A stretch of 7,171 bases of DNA, taken from positions 1-7,171 of the forward strand of contig JASHRR010000500.1 of assembly GCA_030037185.1 (NCBI GenBank), read 5' to 3'. Positions 1 through 6,648 of the stretch are shown piece by piece. The notes under the pieces are model-generated. The model worked only from the letters and a program-made list of their open reading frames with translations, was not told the origin of the DNA and searched no databases. The translations under genes and the position numbers were made by a program. Origin of the DNA: Xanthobacteraceae bacterium (GTDB lineage Bacteria > Pseudomonadota > Alphaproteobacteria > Rhizobiales > Xanthobacteraceae). The number at the start of each line of letters is the position of its first letter. The first letter of the stretch is position 1.

Positions 1-174
1 GCCAGAGATGGAATTTATGATACAGTAGTAGTAGTCGAGCTCGTCTTGCTTCGACCGATCGGGGTGCTTGAATTTATCCCAGCTAAATAGGCCCAGACTC
101 GCTGACAGCAAGACCCAGTCCAGAAATGCGGCAAGCACGATATTGGTTTGGGGGACGCTTTTAAGAGCGGTCAC
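1..174 (-). CDS. Unrecognised protein, N-terminal part, runs off left edge
   Basis: An open minus-strand frame of 58 codons runs from a GTG at 174-172 to the window edge without a stop. The product has a hydrophobic stretch at about residues 10-27 (TNIVLAAFLDWVLLSASLGL), possibly a membrane segment. A polar, aromatic part follows, including KHPDRSKQDELDYYY. The GTG overlaps the TGA of the preceding small frame as GTGA, an arrangement typical of translational coupling. No Shine-Dalgarno sequence is visible before the GTG. The frame is also open upstream of the GTG to a stop near 260, so the true start is uncertain. I do not recognise the family. The GC content here is lower than in the right part of the window, consistent with foreign origin. 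It could instead be a decayed remnant. Confidence 0.35.
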   Translation of the reverse strand, partial: MTALKSVPQTNIVLAAFLDWVLLSASLGLFSWDKFKHPDRSKQDELDYYYCIINSISG

Positions 175-356
175 TGAGGCGCTGGCTGGATGACGCCAGA
201 GTTCTTGCCGTCTGGTAGATTCTTGCGATAAACGAAAGGATTGCAGTGTTCGAAACAATCACCGCCTTCACTGTCATTGACGTAACCAAAGCAAGATTCC
301 ATGGCATGGCTGGCCTGATCCCCACTATCACCGAGGATCGGCCAGAGGCGTCGCAT
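171..356 (-). CDS. Small unrecognised protein (61 codons), upstream partner of the left-edge gene
   Basis: The minus-strand frame runs from ATG at 356-354 to TGA at 173-171. The product is polar and looks protein-like, rich in Gly, Asn and Asp in its second half (for example NDSEGGDCFEHCNPFVYRKN), with three cysteines around residues 22-37. An in-frame stop (TAA at 368-366) lies just upstream, so the frame cannot extend much further. No good ribosome binding site precedes the ATG, which lowers confidence. The stop overlaps the GTG of the next frame by GTGA, which is the main reason to take the pair seriously. A longer overlapping frame in another phase (161-418, minus) covers the same DNA and I cannot fully exclude it. 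No family recognised. Confidence 0.3.
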   Translation of the reverse strand: MRRLWPILGDSGDQASHAMESCFGYVNDSEGGDCFEHCNPFVYRKNLPDGKNSGVIQPAPQ

Positions 357-789
357 TTTGCCAATTTACGATACAAAGATGCTTGCGGTTGTGAGAGCTT
401 GGCGGCTGCCCGGCACACAGAATAGATAGGGTCAATCGCAGATAATGATTGAATACGTCGCAGTGGCCCAAATTTAGCGGATAACGTGGCCTGAATTGAT
501 GACTACGTCTATCTTCGGGCCATCGGACTCAAAGGATCGAGCTAGACGCCTCAGGACGAGACCATCTTGCGATATAGAGAAAGTATACGCACCCTCCAAT
601 GTGGCGGCAGTGGACAACGCCGCTCGATTCAGCGCTATGAGTTCAGTTCTTGTAGCTCTGAAGGATGAGAAGCGACTTATTGTTCACAAATGAAATTGGG
701 GGTTCCCCCGGCTCTGCCAGGTGGCAGTAGAAGTTTGACTTTTTGAGCGATCATCCACCCCGGAGATTTCCAAAACGTGAGCCACCCCG
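357..789. other. Gene-poor, lower-GC stretch with no convincing gene
   Basis: No frame here has both a ribosome binding site and a recognisable product. A 64-codon plus-strand frame (ATG 499 to TGA 693) is open, but it has no Shine-Dalgarno sequence and about half of its third positions are G or C, unlike the strong GC bias of the right-hand genes. It ends just before two tight inverted repeats (698-726). The stretch separates the left-edge pair from the transposase remnant and looks like degraded mobile or island DNA. Confidence 0.5.
698..726. repeat. Two adjacent short inverted repeats, possible insertion-element end
   Basis: GGGGG-TT-CCCCC (698-709) is followed five bases later by TGCCA-GG-TGGCA (715-726). 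Both are perfect 5-bp arms around 2-bp centres. They lie just before the transposase remnant at 790. Such palindromic, G/C-rich motifs are common near the ends of insertion sequences, but I cannot assign these to a named element, and no matching copy is visible elsewhere in the window. Confidence 0.35.
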
Positions 790-969
790 CACACGAAAGG
801 GGTTTATGGTGAAAAGAAGCGAAACTTCGTAGGTCAGGACTTCTGGGCCATGGGGATACTTTGTATCCACGGCGGACGGGACCAAGAACGGATACGGGAA
901 TACATCAAGAAACAGGAAGCAGAGGACACGCGTTTGGAGCAGTTGAACCTGTGGCGTTGCCGTCTTTAG
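790..969 (+). pseudogene. tnpA: IS200/IS605-type transposase, C-terminal remnant
   Basis: In one plus-strand frame the translation reads YGEKKRNFVGQDFWAMG (805-855), then a garbled patch, then RDQERIREYIKKQEAEDTRL (877-936), LEQLNLWR, and a stop at 967-969. This matches the conserved C-terminal part of Y1 transposases of the IS200/IS605 kind (family knowledge: a xNFxGQxFWARGYFVSTVGRDExxIRxYIxxQExEDxRLxQLNLW pattern). The expected GYFVST segment is present, but in the +1 frame at 856-873, so one base seems inserted after 855 and one lost near 871. Codons upstream of about 790 do not match and include an in-frame TGA at 778-780. The N-terminal HUH domain and the rest are missing. This is a dead fragment, not an active element. 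Confidence 0.8.
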
Positions 970-1101
970 GCGGCTGCTGCAAACCGGGGCCGCCTCAGCG
1001 ACCCCATGCCGCCGCTCTTAGCGGCTCGCTTCTTCAATGGGGCCAGGGACCCCACAGGCGCCGTGCGCGGCTCACAAATTAAAGCCCCGGCTTTGCCGGG
1101 G
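970..1101. repeat. Hairpin-rich segment behind the transposase remnant, possible IS right end
   Basis: Three inverted repeats follow the transposase stop. GCCGCT-CTT-AGCGGC (1011-1025) is a perfect 6-bp stem with a three-base loop. It sits inside CCCCAT (1002-1007) / ATGGGG (1037-1042). TGGGG (1038-1042) can alternatively pair with CCCCA (1050-1054). CCCCGGC-TTT-GCCGGGG (1085-1101) is a perfect 7-bp stem with a TTT loop. IS200/IS605 transposases recognise imperfect subterminal hairpins as DNA, so one of these may be the old right-end hairpin. The last could instead be a terminator stem, although no T-run follows it. Confidence 0.5.
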
Positions 1102-1272
1102 ATGCTTGCTCGGGCCGGATCGAACGGGTCACCTTTGCCTTCGACGGAGTCTCTGGCCCAACGAGGGTTTTCGTGCCCGCGCCACGGTCAATAGAGAGCC
1201 GGACGGAGCCTTCATTCTGCCGCGCGACCATCACCCGAACAAGCCGAACCGACAGCTCCAAGCACATGCGAA
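1102..1272. other. Short stretch without a supported gene
   Basis: A minus-strand frame (ATG 1267 to 1079) starts six bases after the stop of the 189-codon gene, in an operon-like position. However, it has no clear ribosome binding site, its product is unrecognised, and its last codons run through the 1085-1101 hairpin. It may be the start of a gene truncated by the neighbouring insertion element. I do not call it. Confidence 0.4.
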
Positions 1273-1842
1273 CTAACTTCGCTTCACGACCGCTTCACCG
1301 AGCAACTGCAACCGAACCGCATTGGCAACAGCCATGTCCCTGACAGCCTGGTCGGCATGATCCAGCTCCCCCGCGAGAGCTTTGGCGAAGCGATCCTTCC
1401 ATTTTTTGCCGATCACCTTGTTGGCAAGTTCGTATGCGTGGTTCTCGCAGTCGCCGCGCTTGAGCGCACGAAATGCAATTTCTTCCCACAACATCTCGGC
1501 CTTACACTGCAACGCGTGCTCAGCCGAAATGGCGTAGTGGCCACCGTGTCGAATGCACTCTGCCAGCGATTTCAGCGTCTGTGCTGCGATCCACGCTTCG
1601 CATACAGCTTCCGCTACCCGTCGTTCTTTGCGGTTCTTCTTTTGGTTTTCCCTTCGGCGCTCCCGCATCGCAAGATAGTTGGCGAGTTCCGATTGCGCCC
1701 AAGCAGTCGCCCTTTCCCGATCCGTAAATCCGGCCTGCTGTCGCTCAACCGTCGTGCCCCGGGACGTTCGTCTGCGGATCACGCTTGCGGTGAATTCACC
1801 GGCCGCCGTCTGCACGACGTTAATGTCAAACTTCTTTGGCAT
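1273..1842 (-). CDS. Hypothetical protein with DUF3622-like N-terminus, probably SOS-controlled
   Basis: A frame of 189 codons starts at ATG 1842-1840 and ends with TAG at 1275-1273. A strong purine-rich ribosome binding sequence (AGGAGGGAGAGGAA) lies just upstream of the ATG and fixes the start. Residues 3-58 (KKFDINVVQTAAGEF, then IRRRTSRGTTVERQQAGF) resemble the DUF3622 family as I remember it: a KKFDxRVxQ opening, an RRxTSRKTxVSKxQxGF core and an A-x-A-W stretch before the helix. Residues 59-77 are highly charged (RERRRENQKKNRKERR), suggesting a helical, perhaps nucleic-acid-binding linker. The remainder is Ala-rich and predicted helical. DUF3622 proteins are usually shorter, so the C-terminal 110 residues are an extension. 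There is no signal peptide or membrane segment. A LexA-type box in its promoter suggests induction after DNA damage. The function is unknown and the DUF assignment is from memory. Confidence 0.75.
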   Translation of the reverse strand: MPKKFDINVVQTAAGEFTASVIRRRTSRGTTVERQQAGFTDRERATAWAQSELANYLAMRERRRENQKKNRKERRVAEAVCEAWIAAQTLKSLAECIRHGGHYAISAEHALQCKAEMLWEEIAFRALKRGDCENHAYELANKVIGKKWKDRFAKALAGELDHADQAVRDMAVANAVRLQLLGEAVVKRS

Positions 1843-1988
1843 CGCAATTCCTCTCCCTCCTTTCGCGCCCCGTCGGCCGCCCGGGCCGCATTTCGGGGGC
1901 CGTCAAGGTGAACAGCACCTTTCCGGGCCGCTCGAGCGGGGGAGTGGCGAAGAAAACGCCTGCCCTCGAAGCGAATCGAAATCGACCC

Positions 1989-2018
1989 ATTTGAGAACGA
2001 ATAGTGAACATGTGTCAA
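1989..2018 (-). promoter_or_regulatory. Sigma-70-type promoter for the DUF3622-like gene
   Basis: On the minus strand there is a consensus -35 hexamer TTGACA (2018-2013), an 18-bp spacer, and TCAAAT (1994-1989), which matches four of six positions of TATAAT. Transcription would start near 1982, leaving a leader of about 140 bases before the ATG at 1842. The spacer contains the LexA-type box, so repressor and RNA polymerase would compete directly. Confidence 0.55.
1995..2009. promoter_or_regulatory. LexA-type SOS box (GAAC-N7-GAAC)
   Basis: The plus strand reads GAAC-GAATAGT-GAAC (minus strand GTTC-ACTATTC-GTTC), an exact match to the direct-repeat LexA operator known from Rhizobium, Rhodobacter and other alphaproteobacteria. 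It lies wholly inside the spacer between TTGACA and TCAAAT of the minus-strand promoter. I saw no second copy of the motif in the window. LexA binding itself is inferred. Confidence 0.65.
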
Positions 2019-2096
2019 GCTGAGTGATTGATTGCGACAAATCCGCCCCCCCGTCTGCTGCAGCCCCGCTCGTGCGGCGGATCCATCCTGGCGCGA

Positions 2097-2119
2097 GGAC
2101 CGCCCGTGGGCGGCCCTTT
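2097..2119. terminator. Hairpin with short T-run, possible terminator
   Basis: A perfect 6-bp inverted repeat CCGCCC-GT-GGGCGG (2100-2113) is extended by GG/CC pairs (2097-2098 with 2114-2115) around one bulged A. TTTC follows on the plus strand. It lies about 25 bases beyond the stop of the minus-strand slipin-like fragment, so it may be the terminator of that gene. The T-run is on the plus strand only, so its activity for the minus strand is uncertain. Confidence 0.4.
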
Positions 2120-2139
2120 CTGTTGCCTCACGCGAGCAC

Positions 2140-2406
2140 CTACTCGGGTCGCTGCAGGCGCACGAGGCGCGTCAGCAGCGCATCGTGTCCCGCGCCGTGG
2201 CCGGCATGCAGGTCCATGCGTCCGACCTTGTCGACGAGGCGCTCGATCGACTCAAGCTCCTTGCGCCGCAAACCGAGCGGGTTATCCTCCATCAGCTTCG
2301 CGGTGTTGAGGAGTGAGCGCGTGGCAGCTGTCAGCGCCGGCTGCAATCTCATTTCGAGAGCAGTGCGGCTGGCGCGTGTCAGGGCATGCAAGTAATGGCC
2401 TCCCAA
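2140..2406 (-). pseudogene. SPFH/slipin-like protein, C-terminal fragment
   Basis: The minus-strand frame ends at TAG 2142-2140. Its last 70 or so residues read as the end of a band-7/slipin-like protein: NPLGLRRKELESIERLVDK, then VGRMDLHAG, then a DALLTRLVRL tail. This matches from memory the NPxLLRLKELExLExxAEKVGxxxxHxG pattern of bacterial slipin-like SPFH proteins. The upstream part has no SPFH domain: before about codon 18 the frame is merely the shadow of the amidase gene, whose stop is at 2379. The only possible starts are a TTG at 2406 and an internal ATG, without convincing ribosome binding sites. I read it as a gene whose front was replaced by the amidase cluster. A small genuine protein using the internal ATG is possible but less likely. 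Confidence 0.5.
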
Positions 2407-3917
2407 TCGACCGCCTTTTGGAAGGCATAGGCCACGCGCAGAAGCAGCGGATCGGCAAGATGTCTGCCGATGAGCTGGAGGCTGATCGGCATGCCATTGA
2501 CCTTGCCGCAGGGCATTGCGAGAGCCGGATGACCGGTATAGTCGGTCGGCTTGGTGTTGTAGGATGTCGTCATCATCATCCAGTTCCGGCGGATATTGGC
2601 TTCGATCGCCTCTTTTGGATCGGTTGGATCCTTCTCAACCGGAGGCGCGATCGTGCGCGCCGTTGGCAGCGCCAGCACATCGACCTTGTCGAGCGCCTTG
2701 TCGAAAGCCGCCACAAAAGTCGGCCGCACATTGTGTGCCTTGGCATAGGCCCGGCCGTGATAGGTGCGTCGCGAGATCTCGGCCACCAGATGGTTGAGCT
2801 TGGTGCGCGGCTGCATCAGGTCGCCGTGGTCGCGCCACATGCGTTCGATGGCGGCGATGATCGAAGCTGGATAGTAGGTCTTGGCGCCGACGCCAAAGAA
2901 GCCCACGTCAAACAGCGCCCGCGCGCCTTCATAGACGAGCGCCGCATACGGCGCGTCTACATGGGCATGTTCCGGGACGGAAATGCGCGTGGCCTCGGCG
3001 CCGAGCCGCTCAAGGGTCGAAATCGCCGAGAGCACACCTTGGGAGACCTCGGGCTCGATCGGCTCGGCAAAGCCCTGTTCGAGAATGCCGATCTTCAGCC
3101 CGCGCACGCCGCCGTCGAGGTCGGACAACGTGTTTATCTTTTCCGGAATGTCGCGCGTCTGGCGCGGATCATAGCCGTCGTGGCCCGCCACGGCCTGGAG
3201 TGCGGCGGCGACATCCTCGACATTGCGGGCCATCGGCCCGACGTGATCGACGCTCTGTTCAGCAGCAAAGCCGCATCCGAAATGCGAGACGAGGCCGAAG
3301 GTCGGCTTGAGCCCGACGACACCGCAGAAAGCGGCAGGCAGCCGGATCGATCCGCCCTGATCGCCGCCGAATGAAATATCGACTTCGCCGGCGGCAAGCG
3401 CGGCGGCCGAGCCGGATGACGAGCCGCCCGTGATGCGCTGCGGATCATGTGGATTGATCGGCTTTCCGAAATCGCCGACGAAGCCGTTCATCATGTGCTT
3501 GCCGACGACTTTGCCACCGGCCGCCAGCACGCGCGTGACGACGGTTGCGTCTACGTCCGGAATAAATCCTTCGAGAAATTGCGAGGTGAAGACCTGCGGA
3601 ATGCCTGCGAGGCTGATGTGGTCCTTGTAGCTGACGGCCTTGCCGGCGAGCACGCCGGTGTCCTTGCCGCCGATCGAACATTTCCACAGCCAGGCCTGAT
3701 ACCGGTCCTCCGAGAGCGAGGGCCGATACCCGGGCCCGCGCTCGGGACAGAGCCGCGGCGGCGCGGGCTCCTCCATGCGGGACTGCACGAACGCGTCGAG
3801 CTCCCGCATCGCAATCAGGATGACCGGCAAATACTGCTCGGCCTCCGCGCGGCTCAAACGGAAATGCAACGAGGCTGCCATCTCCGCGAGCTGGTCGGCA
3901 TCAGGCAGTACGAACAT
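2379..3917 (-). CDS. Amidase-signature family amidase
   Basis: 512 residues, normal length for acylamide amidohydrolases of this family (EC 3.5.1.4 type), which hydrolyse an amide to acid plus ammonia in the cytoplasm. The Ser-cisSer-Lys triad is visible: Lys98 in AVSYKDH, cis-Ser166 in TGGSSSGSAAA, and nucleophile Ser190 in GGDQGGSIRLPAAFCGVVG. GLKPTFGLVSHFG follows. The GDQGGS form and the C-terminal TGHPALAMPCG block resemble the enantioselective amidase found beside nitrile hydratase in Rhodococcus, though no nitrile hydratase gene is present here. A ribosome binding sequence AAGGGGGA lies seven bases before the ATG at 3917. It is the third gene of a minus-strand operon, 89 bp after the alpha/beta hydrolase. 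The substrate is unknown. The last residues abut the slipin-like fragment, so the extreme C-terminus could be altered. Confidence 0.93.
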   Translation of the reverse strand: MFVLPDADQLAEMAASLHFRLSRAEAEQYLPVILIAMRELDAFVQSRMEEPAPPRLCPERGPGYRPSLSEDRYQAWLWKCSIGGKDTGVLAGKAVSYKDHISLAGIPQVFTSQFLEGFIPDVDATVVTRVLAAGGKVVGKHMMNGFVGDFGKPINPHDPQRITGGSSSGSAAALAAGEVDISFGGDQGGSIRLPAAFCGVVGLKPTFGLVSHFGCGFAAEQSVDHVGPMARNVEDVAAALQAVAGHDGYDPRQTRDIPEKINTLSDLDGGVRGLKIGILEQGFAEPIEPEVSQGVLSAISTLERLGAEATRISVPEHAHVDAPYAALVYEGARALFDVGFFGVGAKTYYPASIIAAIERMWRDHGDLMQPRTKLNHLVAEISRRTYHGRAYAKAHNVRPTFVAAFDKALDKVDVLALPTARTIAPPVEKDPTDPKEAIEANIRRNWMMMTTSYNTKPTDYTGHPALAMPCGKVNGMPISLQLIGRHLADPLLLRVAYAFQKAVDWEAITCMP

Positions 3918-4006
3918 GGAAGTTTCCCCCTTGTTTACGCGTGTGCGGGTCGTGTCGGGTCGCAGACGGCGGATTGCGGGCGTTTCCTATTGTCCGGTGG
4001 TGCGCC

Positions 4007-4837
4007 TCAAGAGTTTGCGTGCCGGCCTGCGCCGTCAGGCTTTGGCCGGGGTGCCGGAAAAAGCTTATGCTTCTTCAAAAAAGCGAGCATGTATTGGTCG
4101 AATAGCCAGGGCTGCTCCAACTGGCAGGCATGCCCCGCGCCGTGAATGATCGTCATCTCGCAGCCACGGACGCGCTCCTTCAGCGCGAAGGCCCCTTGGT
4201 GTGCGCTATCCTCGCTGCCGCTGATAATAATCATCGGGCAGGTGATATCGGCGTGATGGTTCTCCGGCTCCGGCTTAGCGAGCGCTTCAAACTGGTAAAT
4301 GATGGAATCGACATCAGCATAATGGTTTCTCTCGCTGAAGAGCGCGGCGAAATACTGCGCCATCGGCGTGGCACGAAAAGACGGGCTCAAATCCTCGAAG
4401 GTATAGTCCCAGCGATAATCGATGCCTTTCTCGCGATAGAACTTGATGCGTCGCGGCACGAACTCCTTGTGCGGGAGATAGCCGGTACCGCAGACGACCA
4501 TGGCGGCGGTCTTGCGGGGACGCTGGTGATACATGAAGGGAAGGAGAGCCGAGCCGACCGAGCAGCCGGCCAGGATGCAGGTCTCGCCCGGATAGGCATC
4601 ATCGATCGCCTCCCACAGGGCTTGCGCCATGTCATCACACGTCAGCCCCGGCTCCGCGGTCGGCGACCGGCCGTAGCCCGGAATGTCGATGGCGAGGCAG
4701 CGATACCAAGTCGACAGATGGGCCATCTGATAGAGCCAGCAGGACTGATCCATCGGGTTGGGATGGACAAAGGCGATCACCGGCCCGGTGCGGCCCATTT
4801 TTTCGTAGTAGAGCGGACCGTTGACGTGCGCCACCAT
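4007..4837 (-). CDS. Alpha/beta hydrolase
   Basis: 276 residues, typical for a single-domain alpha/beta-hydrolase fold enzyme. An HPNPMDQSCW oxyanion-hole region (about 25-34) replaces the common HG motif. DIPGYGRS follows at 51-58. The nucleophile elbow GCSVG has Ser93. The likely acid is Asp210 in SGSEDSAH and the base is His236 in HGAGHACQLEQP. A cap region lies at about 120-190. There is no signal peptide, so it is probably cytoplasmic. GGGAGAAGAGG precedes the ATG at 4837. It sits 94 bp after the solute-binding protein gene and 89 bp before the amidase, so all three are probably co-transcribed. Candidate roles are ester, lactone or cyclic-amide (C-N ring) cleavage of the imported compound. 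Relatives include enol-lactonases and haloperoxidase-like hydrolases, and the true substrate cannot be told from sequence. Confidence 0.92.
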   Translation of the reverse strand: MVAHVNGPLYYEKMGRTGPVIAFVHPNPMDQSCWLYQMAHLSTWYRCLAIDIPGYGRSPTAEPGLTCDDMAQALWEAIDDAYPGETCILAGCSVGSALLPFMYHQRPRKTAAMVVCGTGYLPHKEFVPRRIKFYREKGIDYRWDYTFEDLSPSFRATPMAQYFAALFSERNHYADVDSIIYQFEALAKPEPENHHADITCPMIIISGSEDSAHQGAFALKERVRGCEMTIIHGAGHACQLEQPWLFDQYMLAFLKKHKLFPAPRPKPDGAGRHANS

Positions 4838-4897
4838 CGCCTCTTCTCCCGCCGCTGCCGCCGTGACCGGACCTGTGCAGCCCGGCCCGACAGAGAC

Positions 4898-4917
4898 CGC
4901 CGCACCGCTCCGCGGCG
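4898..4917. repeat. Intercistronic hairpin after the binding-protein gene
   Basis: CGCCGC (4898-4903) pairs perfectly with GCGGCG (4912-4917) around an 8-base loop. It begins 14 bases after the stop codon of the solute-binding protein gene on the minus strand. No T-run follows on that strand, so it is not a standard terminator. Stem-loops at this position in binding-protein operons often protect the upstream mRNA and lower expression of downstream genes, as in malE-malF. On the plus strand a T6 run lies at 4924-4929, but no plus-strand gene precedes it. Confidence 0.4.
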
Positions 4918-4931
4918 ATCCCGTTTTTTAT

Positions 4932-6533
4932 CTATTTCCCCACCGTCAGTCGGGTGAAGTCCTGATACCAGCTCTGCGCCGGCACGAAGCCTCTGACCGT
5001 CGGGCTCATCGCCCGCGGATTGAGGTCATGGACAATGAACAGCCAGCTCGCGTTATCGACAATCGCCGTGTGGGCCTGAGCGAGGAGCGAGTCGCGCTTG
5101 GCCTCGTCAAAGGTCGAAACGGCGGCTTCGAGCAGGTTGTCAACCTCGGGATCGCGGATGGCACCCCAGTTGTAGCCGTTCGGCGGGATCGAAGCCGACG
5201 AGAAGTAGCGGTAGAGCGCGGTCGGATCGCTGTAGCTCCAGCTGATATTCATCGCCGTGTCGCCATGCGACGTGGACGCTGTCGCGGGGTTGCGAACGGC
5301 GATGAGCATCGCCCCCCAATCGACCAGGTCGAAGTCGACATCGACGTTGATCTTCCTGAGATTCTGCTGAAGGTATTCGTTCATCGGGATCGGTACCATC
5401 TGGCCGGAACCAGCCTGGCTGATCATGACCTTCAGCTTCAAATGACGATCACGGCCGTAGCCCGCCTCTTTCAGCAATTGCACCGCCTTGGTGGGATCAT
5501 AGGTGTAGTGCTCATGCGGCGAGCCGTGTAACGGATCACCCGGCTCATACATGCCGGAGGCAGGCTTCGCCGTGCCGTTGACGAGCCTCACCAAGCCATC
5601 CCGATCGACGCCGTAGTTGAGCGCGCGCCTCACTCGCAGGTCGTGCAGCGGCGATCCGTCGGCCTGGTAGAGGAACCAGGGCCAGCTGTGCGGATAAGGC
5701 CAGATGCTGATCTGGAAGCCCGCCGCCTTCAACGAGGGGATGGCATCGGGCGGCGGCACCTCGATCCAATCGACCTGCCCTGACCGCAGCGCCGCGAGCC
5801 GGGTTGTCGCCTCGGCCATTGGATAGAGCACCATCGTCCTGAGCTTCGGGATGCGGGTTTTGTCCCAATAGTTCTCGTTGCGCATGAGCTCGAGCGAGAC
5901 ATGCGGCATGATCTTGGTCACTTTGAATGGACCGGTTCCGATCGGCGACAGATTGAACTTGATCCAGTCTTTCCCGACCTTCTCATATTGTATCGGGCTG
6001 ATGATCAGCACTTTTGTCAGCAGATAGGGAAACAGGCTGAAGGGGTATTTCGTATAAATCGCGACGTGACTATCGTCGATTTTTTCGATGTGGTCGTACA
6101 TCGGCAGGAAGGTCTTGTTGAAGGGCGCTTCCGGCGCGTCATAATAAGGCGCCCTCTCATCGAAGCTGCGGCCGTAGCTGAAGACCACCGCATCGGCATT
6201 GAAATCGGTTCCATCCTGGAACTTCACGCCCTGGCGCAGGGTTATGACCCAGCGCAGATTGTTGTCGGGATCAACCTTCCAGTCGGTCGCGAGACCAGGG
6301 GTTATTCCGGCGATCTGGTCGGGATGGGTCAAATCCCAGTTGACCAGCGCGTCGTAGATCGGGTAGCCCGCAAACCGGCTGCCTTCGGCGCCTTGGTCCG
6401 GAATGCCGCCGGCCATTGGCAGGTCCGACGCCGTCATCGCAACGCGCAATGTTTGCGCAGACGCCGGACCAGTCGCGACTCCCAAAGCCAAGGTTGCGAC
6501 CGTCCCAACGAGCCAGGTGAATCGCTTCCTCAT
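4932..6533 (-). CDS. ABC transporter substrate-binding protein, family 5 (peptide/nickel/opine-type)
   Basis: 533 residues, normal length for cluster C (SBP_bac_5) binding proteins such as DppA/OppA relatives. The chosen start is ATG 6533-6531: GGGAGA lies seven bases upstream and the protein then opens with a classical Sec signal peptide, MRKR plus a hydrophobic core and a GPASA/Q cleavage site after residue 26. A longer frame upstream to 6749 has no signal and crosses the sigma-54 promoter. Family marks are PGLATDWKVDPD (79-90), LRQGVKFQDGTDFNADAVVFS (about 99-119) and SPIGTGPFKV (196-205). The protein is periplasmic and captures a ligand for an ABC importer. It is first in the operon, followed by the hydrolase and amidase, and no permease or ATPase gene is seen in the window. 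The ligand is unknown. The context suggests an amide-containing compound rather than ordinary peptides. Confidence 0.94.
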   Translation of the reverse strand: MRKRFTWLVGTVATLALGVATGPASAQTLRVAMTASDLPMAGGIPDQGAEGSRFAGYPIYDALVNWDLTHPDQIAGITPGLATDWKVDPDNNLRWVITLRQGVKFQDGTDFNADAVVFSYGRSFDERAPYYDAPEAPFNKTFLPMYDHIEKIDDSHVAIYTKYPFSLFPYLLTKVLIISPIQYEKVGKDWIKFNLSPIGTGPFKVTKIMPHVSLELMRNENYWDKTRIPKLRTMVLYPMAEATTRLAALRSGQVDWIEVPPPDAIPSLKAAGFQISIWPYPHSWPWFLYQADGSPLHDLRVRRALNYGVDRDGLVRLVNGTAKPASGMYEPGDPLHGSPHEHYTYDPTKAVQLLKEAGYGRDRHLKLKVMISQAGSGQMVPIPMNEYLQQNLRKINVDVDFDLVDWGAMLIAVRNPATASTSHGDTAMNISWSYSDPTALYRYFSSASIPPNGYNWGAIRDPEVDNLLEAAVSTFDEAKRDSLLAQAHTAIVDNASWLFIVHDLNPRAMSPTVRGFVPAQSWYQDFTRLTVGK

Positions 6534-6648
6534 TGCATTGTCTCCCGTTGCAAAAAGGGGTTCTGGCGCTGCACCACTCCTTGCGGACCCCTCGCCGTGC
6601 GAAATGCCTGATTGCGCCCCCCTCACGTCGCAACTCTTCGAGTTTACG

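Noticed and set aside
496..693. Plus-strand frame of 65 codons
   Set aside because: No ribosome binding site, no family resemblance and no GC bias at third codon positions.
1079..1267. Minus-strand 62-codon frame just after the DUF3622-like gene
   Set aside because: Close spacing is suggestive, but there is no clear ribosome binding site, the product is unrecognised and the end runs through a hairpin.
1826..2011. Minus-strand 61-codon frame between the SOS box and the 189-codon gene
   Set aside because: Its start lies upstream of the predicted transcription start and its end overlaps the next gene's ATG. No ribosome binding site or recognisable product.
2313..3374. Plus-strand frame of 353 codons opposite the amidase
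   Set aside because: It is the antisense shadow of a clear amidase gene with an intact catalytic triad. The product is Arg/His-rich with no recognisable domain.
4130..4957. Plus-strand frame of 275 codons opposite the alpha/beta hydrolase
   Set aside because: Antisense shadow in GC-rich DNA. It has no family resemblance, and the minus strand carries the catalytic motifs.
5901..6611. Plus-strand frame of 236 codons opposite the binding protein
   Set aside because: Antisense shadow that runs past the binding-protein start into the regulatory region, with no domain.
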